From NCBI GenBank assembly GCA_032622095.1, contig CP136061.1, forward strand, positions 219,637,148-219,701,147: a stretch of DNA of 64,000 nucleotides, in the 5' to 3' direction. Source of the stretch: Siphonodentalium dalli (taxonomy: Eukaryota; Mollusca; Scaphopoda; Gadilida; Siphonodentaliidae). Of this stretch, positions 31,533 through 43,500 are shown one piece after another (position 1 is the first letter of the stretch; each line of letters begins with the position of its first letter). The notes beneath the pieces are model-generated. The model was not told the DNA's origin and did not search any database. It saw only the letters and a list, made by a program, of their open reading frames with translations. The translations under genes were made by a program, and so were the position numbers.

Positions 31533-34500
31533 CTGCAAATAGAGAAACACATACTTTTACTGAAGGTGTATAACTTCCCAGCAAAACTTGCAACAACACA
31601 AATTTATATGAACAGTGCTGAAAATATGGAGCCGGACATTTGCAGAATGAGGACCCCAGAGGGTGAATTTAGTGATTCTATACCGCACAGTGGGCTAGCG
31701 TTACCATATTCATCCTTTGGGGACCTTATTCTGCATGGCCTCATTTGCTATGGGAGACCTAGACACAAATGTGATGTGCAGCTATTGGGCACCTCCATTA
31801 TGCATTGTATTGTCTGCCACGTATCCACCAACCCAATTATATCTGCATCACCAAAGTATCCACATGCCCAATTATATGAAAAAGAACACTAGGTTGAATA
31901 TGTCTTGTTCTAAGTTTCAATTTAATAAGATCTGTTAGATTAACTGATGTTTTAGCCTAAATTGCTGCTTTTGTCTTTCTCTATTGATTTGTAGGATTAT
32001 ACTAGTAGAGCCCGACCACATGAAAGTAAGGAAAAGAAAAATAGTGTTGTCCTCGCATGATCACGCAAATATAGGGGGTCATTGAAAATACTGTGAATGC
32101 AAACCAAACCCATGTGAACAATATCAGACACATATTCAGTTTAGTTTCTGGGGGGGGGGGGGGGGGGGGGATATAATAAATTAAAATTACTTAATGTATT
32201 ATGTTTTCATTGCCAAGCATAATAATTGATTCTCAATTTTATTTGTGAAAATCATTCCCCCCCCACCCCCCCCCCCCCCGATTTGATTGCAAATCCAAGA
32301 ATCGCCCTCCGTTCTATCCCAGTTCATGGATAATCTCATCTCCTAGTGAGAGAAGCTCCTGTTTACTATTCCCTCAGACTCAAAAATATTGCTTTATACC
32401 ACAGGTCACCTGGTGCGACAACCCACGCCATGAGTATATAGCATAATACAAGGTTAATAACAATCGAAGCTACAGAGCATAGACTCGCTTGTGAACAAAA
32501 TTCATCAAAATCCCCTGTGCATGAGATAATGCCACACAACCAGTTGTTTAGACCATATTAGTAACTTTAATTTGATGATGTATCTTCCTCATCGATAGGT
32601 TGATGATCACCAAAGATATATATGAATAGGTGCACTTTCGAAAGGGGACAAACCATTGAACAGATTACCATAAAATATACCCGAGTAGCACTGCCGAATT
32701 TCACTGACACAATGATTCACAATGTGGTCCTGTCTGTGTGACCTCAGCAGAGTAAATTCTGCAGTGTTACTGTGCTATATTTGATGGAAATCTGTTCAAG
32801 GGTCTGTCAGGTTTTGAAAGTTTACACATATTCATATATATCTTCTGTGATATTCAGCCTATCGATGTGGGAGATGCAACAAATTAAAGGTGCGAACATG
32901 GTCCAAAGAACTGGGTATGTGGCATTTTCTCATATACAGGGGATTTTGATGAATTTTGTTCGCATATGAGTCTAAGCTCAATATATGTCCGATAGTTATT
33001 AACCTTGTATTAAGGTATATACTCATGGTGGGGTTGTCGTAACAGGGGACCTGTGCTTTATACCTCTGAATCAATGTAGGAAGTTCAGGAAAGAGATAAC
33101 AATCTTTAAATCAGGGTTCATACACCAATAGTGATCAAACTCAAGGACTTTTCAAGGACCCCACTATCACTTACAAGGACTCATTTAAAAAAAATTAAAT
33201 TCATAAAGACATTCGCTTTTCAAATTGTTGATGTTCATTGAATACTTCATATACCGGTAGGCCCAGATGACATACATTCTCAGAACAGTTTATAATACCA
33301 GAGCAGATTTGTATATTAACCCTTTACCCAACAAAACGGCCAAAACCGGCCAAATAAAGCTTCAACAGCCTAAAATATCTTCGGTCTGTCTCAATAGAAC
33401 CATACACATATGGATATCATTGGAACCGGCTCCTTGACCACATTGTGATAGTAGAAGTTATGCCCTGTGCCAATGCATTCTCTTATATATGCGAGTCGAC
33501 CATAGGTCGCCTCGCATATATAAGAGAATGCATTGGCCTAAAAAAAATCTTTTTTTAACACTTTTTACCATTTTTTCTTACATTCTTTAACAATTTTATA
33601 ATTTTTAATGTGTTAAGCCAATGCATTCTGTTATATATGCGAGGCGACCTATGGTCGACTCGCATATATAAGAGAATGCATTGGCACAGGGCCCTTCTGT
33701 TGGGTAAAGGGTTAACTGACAATAAGAATGAACATCCAGGAGTGGAACCATGGTGTTGGGGGAGGGGGGTACATGTAGAACTAAGCTGTTCTTTTGTGAG
33801 TCTTTAAATAAGCAAACAATTGATGCTAATTCAAGCAAGCAAGAATATTTCCCGACAGTCTACATCCGGATTCTTGAGATACAATGTAATATTAAAGTCA
33901 GGGGGAACTTACTTATTTTGAGGTATTTACTTTCTATATAAATGATAACTGACAGCATTTACGTTCTTAGGTGAAGTCATTCACATTCACACACCTCCAC
34001 TTGTGGAAAATGATTGAAAATTCCTCAACTCAATATACAATGCAAATTTACTACACCTAAGATATGTTCCTCTAAACATTGTGAAAATATTGTCATATTT
34101 CAATGAAAATTAAAATAATTTCTGCTGTGACCAGTGGTTTGATTGATAATTTACTTACTGGGTGATTAATTTCTGCTGTGACCAGTGGTTTGATTCCACT
34201 CACACTCTCTCCACTTCGCTGAGCCTGGTGAAAACAGAATATTGTTTAGAAAGGGAACATGAAACATGTATATCTGATTTCTTGTTGTGTTAATAGGTGA
34301 AACAAATTTGGGGAAAGATAAAAACTGATAATATTTTTATTTAAAGCCCAATGTAAAAACATGCTATTAAAAAAAACACAAGCTCTGTAGAGCTATCCAC
34401 AAAACATATTAATAAAAATATGAAATTAATATTTGTCACTTCAAAAGTCTTGGAAATAATTAGTTGAAGTACATGTACCATCTAAATTATTGCGTAAAAT

Positions 34501-37500
34501 ATATTCCTTTAACCCTTTACCCAACAAACCGGCCAAAACCGGCCAAATAAAGCTTCAACAGCCTAAAATATCTTCGGTCTGTCTCAATAGAACCATACAA
34601 ATATGGATATCATTGGAACCGGCTCCTTGACCACATTGTGATAGTTACAGTTATGCCCTGTGCCAATGCATTCTCTTATATATGCGAGTCGACCATAGGT
34701 CGCCTCGCATATATAAGAGAATGCATTGGCCTAAAAAAAATCTTTTTTTAACACTTTTTACCATTTTTTCTTACATTCTTTAACAATTTTATAATTTTTA
34801 ATGTGTTAAGCCAATGCATTCTCTTATATATGCGAGGCGACCTATGGTCGACTCGCATATATAAGAGAATGCATTGGCACCGGGCCCTTCTGTTGGGTAA
34901 AGGGTTAAAATAAATCTCCTGATTTTCAGCAGCATGAAATGAGGAGTTTCTGTTACATCAACTTACATGTACTTTCTTCCTCATCCTTGCATTTAATTAC
35001 TAGGTTTATTGGTTAAAGATACGGAAGTGTTTGCGATGAGTTCAGCTGATAAATCTTATCAAGTTTGTTAAACCATTATTAGCAAGAAGAACTTAAAAAA
35101 TAGAAGGATATTGTTATGTTCATTATCAATAATTCTCAAGTGACGACATTCCAACATTGTTGGTAAATATGAACTTTAACAGTGAGGCATTTTAATGTCT
35201 TCAGCAATGAACAATAACTCTAAAATACACTTAATGCTGATTATGATCTGTTGCGTCCATTGCATTTTTCCTCATTAAATTAGAAAGCATTAGTTGTAGC
35301 ACTTTACCTACATGTTCTGGCAATCACAGTACCTGTGCATAGCAAATAAAATTTCAACACCACGTGAAGCAGAAATGTTAGGTGATATTTGATGGTACAT
35401 TATCATTTGCTAAAGTTGTTATTTGTTATCTGATTGGTGAAGTTTCAATTAAAGGTGAAAAACAAAATGTGATTGTTGTCATCTTAGCAGTTGGAGTTCT
35501 TAATACATCTGCATGATTACTAGAATCTCACCTTTCGCAGGGTACTGTACCCCTCTTCATCATAGATTTTGACTGGATACGTTCCTGCTGGGAGATTTTT
35601 ATCCTCATCACTTATACTGATCTGCAAAAATAGATAACCACTGCTGTTATTGTAACCGTAGAACAAATGTGGTTCTGCTAGATATAACCCCACTTGCACT
35701 AAATTGAATAGTTGGCATTGGATACTCTCTTTGAGATCACTCCGGATAGCAAATATCTATACCAAATTACATTGAGAATCCATTTTTATCTTAAATGGAT
35801 GATTTTCTGTCCACCATAACTTTTTTACCTATGTTTATAATTGTCCAAAGGGACATTCTGTTTGTGGATAAAACAATAACACTCATTTGTTGGTAATTTT
35901 CGGCCTCATGGTCTTCTTCAGCCAGACGATGATATCAACAGTTTACATTTCAATAGATTGAAGAGTTCGTTCAATTTAAACTCTTCAAACTATTGAAATG
36001 TAGCAAGTTGATATTATCGTCTGGCTGAAGAAGGCCATGACGGCGTACATTTCCAACAAAAGAGTGTTGTTATTTCATCCAATAACATTTTGATATTGAC
36101 TTTATATATCTTATTAAAATATTTCAACAACCACTTGATGTTTCAGCCCCTGACTGTTATTTTCCCCAGTCTTCACCTTACATTTTAATTCATGAACTGT
36201 GTCATAAAATAGGTTCACAAATATATATATACTGAAGAAATGAAACATCTGTATTTACTTTAACTTAACCACCTGCCTTAACCTGTTGTCCTGTATACAT
36301 GTATGTTAGTAATTTCTTGATATGGTAACAATAAAGAGTGTTTGTCTCACAACAGTGTGGAAGTCGAAAACAGCTGATAAATTTCTATGACTTTGTTTAG
36401 TTTTTCATTGTATAAATGGTGAAGTATATCAAGTATTATCAAGTCAAGTTTTCTTCAACTTATTTAATTGACGGAATGTCTCAAAAGTGATAAATTATTA
36501 CATGTAAATGTCGCTTTATTTTGCAGGGCTTCATGTTTTCTCACTTTAACCATACCCGTACTAACCTGATATCTGTTTGGAATGTTTGTTTTTGTGGCAG
36601 GGATTGTCTTGCCATTTATATCTGCATATAAGTTGATTTTCTGAAAAGATTAGATTGAATTGAATTTGAATAACATGAGAGTGAGACAAATAAAAATGAA
36701 AGTGTCAATGACACTGTAGCTCAACTTGGAAAGGGAATAATTTAATGTATTACAGTCAATGGAGCGATTAGGAATATGGAAAGTTGAATGTCTAATACTA
36801 GTTTATAGACATGAAGAGAAAAGTAAAATCCAAGATGGCTGCCATGTTTTCGGCCGAATGACCCCAAAATGAGTCGTTCCCATCAACATGTCATCATTAA
36901 CATCCATGACAAATTTTATGACGTTCAGACTAAAGGTACAACCTGTAGCCCGTGCTAAAAAATTTAGTCATACAAAGAGTAAAATCCAAGATGGCTGCTG
37001 GCGGCCATGTTTTTTGGCCAAATGACCCCAAAATTACTCGTTCCCATCTACATGTCATTATTAACATTCATGACAATTTAATGATGATCAGACTAAAGGT
37101 ACAACCTGTAGCCCATGCTAAAGGATTTAGTCATACAAAGAGTAAAATCCAAGATGGCTGCTGGCGGCCATGTTTTTTTGCCAAATGACCCCAAAATTAC
37201 TCTTTCCCATCTACATGTCAATATTATCATCCATGACAAATTTCATAATGATCAGACGAACAGCATGACCTGTGGCCCATGCTAATGGATTAAATTTTAA
37301 AATCCAAGATGTTAATAATGTTTTTTGTCCGAATGACCCCAAAATGACTCGTTCCCGTCTACATTCCAATTTCAACAGCCATGACAAATTTTATGATGAT
37401 CAGACTAAAGGTACGACCTGTAGCCCGTGCTAAAGGATTTAGTCATACAACGAGTAAAATCCAAGATGGCTGCTGGCGACCATGTTTTTTGGCCGAATGA

Positions 37501-40500
37501 CCCCAAAATTACTCGTTCCCATCTACATGTCAATATTATCATCCATGACAAATTTCATGATGATCAGACGAACAGTACGACCTGTGGCCCGTGCTAATGG
37601 ATCAAATTTTGAAATCCAAGATGGCCACTAGCGGCCATGTTTTTTGTCCGAATGAACCCAAAATGACTCGTTCCCATCTACATTCCAATTTCAACAACCA
37701 TGACAAATTTTATGATGATCAGAATAAAGGTACGACCTGTAGCCCGTGCTAAAGGATTTAGTCATACAAAGAGTAAAATCCAAGATGGCTGCTGGCGGCC
37801 ATGTTTTTTGGCCGAATGACCCCAAAATGACTCGTTCCCATCTACATGTCATTATTAACATTTATGACAAATTTTATGATGATCAGACTAAATGTACAAC
37901 CTGTAGCCCGTGCTAAAAGATTTAGTCATACAAAGAATAAAATCCAATATGGCTGCTGGCGACCATGTTTTTTGGCCTATTGACCCCAAACTTACTCGTT
38001 CCCATCTACATGTCATTGTTAACATCCATGACAAATTTTATGATGATCAGATTAAAGGTAAGACCTGCAGCCCGTGCTAATGGATTAAATTTTTAAATCC
38101 AAGATGGCCGCTGGCGGCCATGTTTTTTGTCCGAATGACCCCAAAATGACTCGTTCCCATCTACATTCCAATTTCAACAGCCATGACAAATTTTATGATG
38201 ATCAGACTAAAGGTACGACCTGTAGCCCGTGCTAAAGGATTTAGTCATACAAAGAGTAAAATCAAAGATGCCTGCTGGGCCTGCTGGCGGCCATGTTTTT
38301 TGGCCGAATGACCCCAAAATGACTCGTTCCCATCTACATGTCATTATTAACATTCATGACAAATTTTATGATGATCAGACTAAAGGTACGACCTGCAGCC
38401 CGTGCTAAAGGATTTAGTCATACAAAGAGTAAAATCCAAGATGGCTGCTGGCGGCCATGTTTTTGGGCCAAATGACCCCAAAATTACTCGTTCCCATCTA
38501 CATGTCAATATTAACATCCATGACAAATTTGATGATGATCAGACTAAAGGTACAACCTGTAGCCCGTGCTAAAGAATTTAGTCATACAAAGAGTAAAATC
38601 CAAGATGGCTGCTGGCCGCCATGTTTTTTGGCCGAATGACCCCAAAATTACTCGTTCCCATCTACATGTCAATATTAACATCCATGACAAATTTCATGAT
38701 GATCAGACGAACAGTACGACCTGTGGCCCATGCTAATGGATTAAATTTTGAAATCCAAGATGGCCGCTGGCGGCCATGTTTTTTGTCCGAATGACCCCAA
38801 AATGACTCGTTCCCATCTACATTCCAATTTCAACAGCCATGACAAATTTTATGATGATCAGACTAAAGGTACGACCTGTAGCCCGTGCTAAAGGATTTAG
38901 TCATACAAAGAGTAAAATCAAAGATGTCTGCTGGCGGCCATGTTTTTTGGCCGAATGACCCCAAAATGACTCGTTCCCATCTACATGTCAGTATTAACAT
39001 TCATGACAAATTTTATGATGATCAGACTAAAGGTACGACCTGCAGCCCGTGCTAAAGGATTTAGTCATACAAAGAGTAAAATCCAAGATGGCTGCTGGCC
39101 GCCATGTTTTTTGGCCGAATGACCACAAAATTACTCGTTCCCATCTACATGTCAATATTAACATCCATGACAAATTTCATGATGATCAAACGAACAGTAC
39201 GACCTGTGGCCCGTGCTAATGGATTAAATTTTAAAATCCAAGATGTTAATAATGTTTTTTGTCCGAATGACCCCAAAATGACTCGTTCCCGTCTACATTC
39301 CAATTTCAACAGCCATGACAAATTTTATGATGATCAGACTAAAGGTACGACCTGTAGCCCGTGCTAAAGGATTTAGTCATACAACGAGTAAAATCCAAGA
39401 TGGCTGCTGGCGACCATGTTTTTTGGCCGAATGACCCCAAAATTACTCGTTCCCATCTACATGTCAATATTATCATCCATGACAAATTTCATGATGATCA
39501 GACGAACAGTACGACCTGTGGCCCGTGCTAATGGATCAAATTTTGAAATCCAAGATGGCCACTAGCGGCCATGTTTTTTGTCCGAATGAACCCAAAATGA
39601 CTCGTTCCCATCTACATTCCAATTTCAACAACCATGACAAATTTTATGATGATCAGAATAAAGGTACGACCTGTAGCCCGTGCTAAAGGATTTAGTCATA
39701 CAAAGAGTAAAATCCAAGATGGCTGCTGGCGGCCATGTTTTTTGGCCGAATGACCCCAAAATGACTCGTTCCCATCTACATGTCATTATTAACATTTATG
39801 ACAAATTTTATGATGATCAGACTAAATGTACAACCTGTAGCCCGTGCTAAAAGATTTAGTCATACAAAGAATAAAATCCAATATGGCTGCTGGCGACCAT
39901 GTTTTTTGGCCTATTGACCCCAAACTTACTCGTTCCCATCTACATGTCATTGTTAACATCCATGACAAATTTTATGATGATCAGATTAAAGGTAAGACCT
40001 GCAGCCCGTGCTAATGGATTAAATTTTTAAATCCAAGATGGCCGCTGGCGGCCATGTTTTTTGTCCGAATGACCCCAAAATGACTCGTTCCCATCTACAT
40101 TCCAATTTCAACAGCCATGACAAATTTTATGATGATCAGACTAAAGGTACGACCTGTAGCCCGTGCTAAAGGATTTAGTCATACAAAGAGTAAAATCAAA
40201 GATGCCTGCTGGGCCTGCTGGCGGCCATGTTTTTTGGCCGAATGACCCCAAAATGACTCGTTCCCATCTACATGTCATTATTAACATTCATGACAAATTT
40301 TATGATGATCAGACTAAAGGTACGACCTGCAGCCCGTGCTAAAGGATTTAGTCATACAAAGAGTAAAATCCAAGATGGCTGCTGGCGGCCATGTTTTTGG
40401 GCCAAATGACCCCAAAATTACTCGTTCCCATCTACATGTCAATATTAACATCCATGACAAATTTGATGATGATCAGACTAAAGGTACAACCTGTAGCCCG

Positions 40501-43500
40501 TGCTAAAGAATTTAGTCATACAAAGAGTAAAATCCAAGATGGCTGCTGGCCGCCATGTTTTTTGGCCGAATGACCCCAAAATTACTCGTTCCCATCTACA
40601 TGTCAATATTAACATCCATGACAAATTTCATGATGATCAGACGAACAGTACGACCTGTGGCCCATGCTAATGGATTAAATTTTGAAATCCAAGATGGCCG
40701 CTGGCGGCCATGTTTTTTGTCCGAATGACCCCAAAATGACTCGTTCCCATCTACATTCCAATTTCAACAGCCATGACAAATTTTATGATGATCAGACTAA
40801 AGGTACGACCTGTAGCCCGTGCTAAAGGATTTAGTCATACAAAGAGTAAAATCAAAGATGTCTGCTGGCGGCCATGTTTTTTGGCCGAATGACCCCAAAA
40901 TGACTCGTTCCCATCTACATGTCAGTATTAACATTCATGACAAATTTTATGATGATCAGACTAAAGGTACGACCTGCAGCCCGTGCTAAAGGATTTAGTC
41001 ATACAAAGAGTAAAATCCAAGATGGCTGCTGGCCGCCATGTTTTTTGGCCGAATGACCACAAAATTACTCGTTCCCATCTACATGTCAATATTAACATCC
41101 ATGACAAATTTCATGATGATCAAACGAACAGTACGACCTGTGGCCCGTGCTAATGGATTAAATTTTGAAATCCAAGATGGCCACTGGCGGCCATGTTTTT
41201 TGTCCGAATGACCCCAAAATGACTCGTTCCCATCTACATTCCAATTTCAACAGCCATGACAAATTTTATGATGATCAGACTAAAGGTACGACCTGTAGCC
41301 CGTGCTAAAGGATTTAGTCATACAAAGAGTAAAATCAAAGATGTCTGCTGGCGGCCATGTTTTTGGGCCAAATGACCCCAAAATTACTCGTTCCCATCTA
41401 CATGTCAATATTAACATCCATGACAAATTTGATGATGATCAGACGAACAGTACGACCTGTGGCCCGTGCTAATGGATTGAATTTTGAAATCCAAGATGGC
41501 CACTGGCGGCCATGTTTTTTGTCCGAATGACCCCAAAATGACTCGTTCCCATCTACATTCCAATTTCAACAGCCATGACAAATTTTATGATGATCGGACT
41601 AAAGGTACTGGCGGCCATGTTTTTTTACCGAATGACCCCAAAATTAATCATTCTGGTCGAAATGTTGATGTCAACAGCTATGACAAATTTCATAATGATC
41701 CGACCAAAGGTACGACCTGTAGACTGCATTGTTGACGCCTTACGTACACACGCACACACGGACGACAAAGCCATGGCAATAGCTCAAACTTTACAAAGTA
41801 AAGTTGAGCTAAAAAGGCTGGAAGGTTATGTTTTCAAGATTCTACAAAGAAAATATAATTCAGCGGTGTTTTCCATTCTTAATGTATTCTCCAGTGTATA
41901 ACAAATTGATAACATTCAAAATCCGTTCCATGTCCCCCATCATGTCCAACCCATGTTTGTGCAGAGGCCACAGGCCCCTATGCCACTGAGTAAAGGCTCC
42001 CAAAGGGAGCCTATTTCAGCTGGTTATATTATAATACTAGGAGGCAACTAATACACATATATGCCAGGAATTGCCATGTCTTTCCAAATTTCAAGATATT
42101 ATCTAGTGAATTACTATGGATGGAAATGGTTATGGCCCTGGCCTCGCAACTATTTGACCCAGTGACCTCATTTGAACAAATCTGAATGTGAGTCACCTAG
42201 GGAACATCCACACCAAATATGAACCCATTCGGTCTTATGGTTCCAGAGGAGAAGAAGTTTAGAGAATTGTTGACGGACGGACGGCTAGACGGACGGACGA
42301 TGGACGAGGAGTGATGACTATAACTCCAACAGAGACTTCGTCTCAGGTGAGCTAAAAAGTAGGAATAGTGAAGCTTCATACAGAAAGCGAATGGAAAATG
42401 GTTGTTATACTTTTGTTACCTTGAGTTATTATTACGGGCATGTCTAATTAACCCATTCTATACTAAAGCATCATTGATGAGTAGCTATCTCATAGGAAAT
42501 GTTCAGATAATAAGTTCAACGTTTGTTGAACTTATTTTCGATACATTTCCTTCAATAAATAGGGCTTCTTCTGCACTTCTATTTAGGGCAAAACAATATA
42601 TACCTGTGTTCTTGGTGACATGCAAGAAAAAAATAGGGGTGGGGGGTGTGGTGGCTTTTCATTTTATTTAATTTTTTCATTTCATTTTCAACTTTCTCAA
42701 AATAAATATGAATACCCCCCAGACTGCTTCTCTTTGTTTTTAATGTATTAAAACTAACTACATTATATTAGAATATAGTGTTATTTATTGTTTTATTGAA
42801 TAAAGCATGAAAAAATAAGTTTGATTCGGCTGTGACCTAATTGAAGTGTAGGTATAATTTCTGGTTTAACAGTACACATGATGTGTCCGTTTTACATGGA
42901 AATGAATCGGTTTACACAGGAAATAAAATCAATAAAATGAAAACGGTCGGGGGCCGCGGAATAGGGGCGGGCGGGTCACCAGAAACACAGGTCTATTTTA
43001 TTTTGGCCTTTCCTGTTGTCTGCTTTCATTGCCTTAAAATCCCTCCAAATGAATAATATACCATTCTGAAGTACACTTTTCAACTGACTGGGAGAGTCCA
43101 TTCAAATAGTATAGAAAGGTTAAATGATACCCGGTATGTGCATAATTTATAGATGCTCTATGTACATAACTCTTCCTGTCAGCACTTTCAACACAACAAA
43201 ATTGAAATGGAACTCCTTTGGAGTCGTGTATTACACACAATACAAATATCTGGTATTGCATACAATGCACTTAAAAATGTTTTTAAAGATAGAGATGCAA
43301 TACAAAATGATGGAATTTTCTAATAATAGCCACATTTTCTGTTAAAAATTCACAGAAAATAATTCAGAGAAAATTTTATTTGCTATTGACTCTCTCAAAA
43401 TCAAAATTCATATTTTATACACTCAAATCTATAGAGAAAGTTTAGGGAAGAGATACATCATCTTTAAATGCAATCCCATGGTATGACTCAATGATCTACA

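Larger units (their letters stand above)
36690..41816. mobile_element. Satellite-cored non-autonomous element, copy 2 (~31 units), in SSR4 intron 2
   Basis: The same 5' segment as at 26915 (AAAGTGTCAATGACACTG, then TAGCTCAACTT at 36717-36727), about 31 units of 150-175 bp, and the same 3' segment (GACGACAAAGCCATGGCAAT ... AAGTTGAGCTA at 41801-41811). Two unit types alternate irregularly: type A starts GATTTAGTCATACAAAGAG, type B starts GATTAAATTTTGAAATCC and carries TACATTCCAATTTCAACAGC. A 1934-bp block of 12 units is duplicated inside the array. The array fills most of SSR4 intron 2, its edge lying 50 bp from exon 3. Confidence 0.9.

Noticed and set aside
31717-31938. Possible extra SSR4 exon in intron 5
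   Set aside because: Exons 5 and 6 already join in phase at family-consistent positions, and the frames here are on the other strand.
36690-41816. CRISPR-like regular direct repeats
   Set aside because: Units of ~165 bp follow each other with no unique spacers, in an intron of an animal gene. It is a satellite core and not a CRISPR array.
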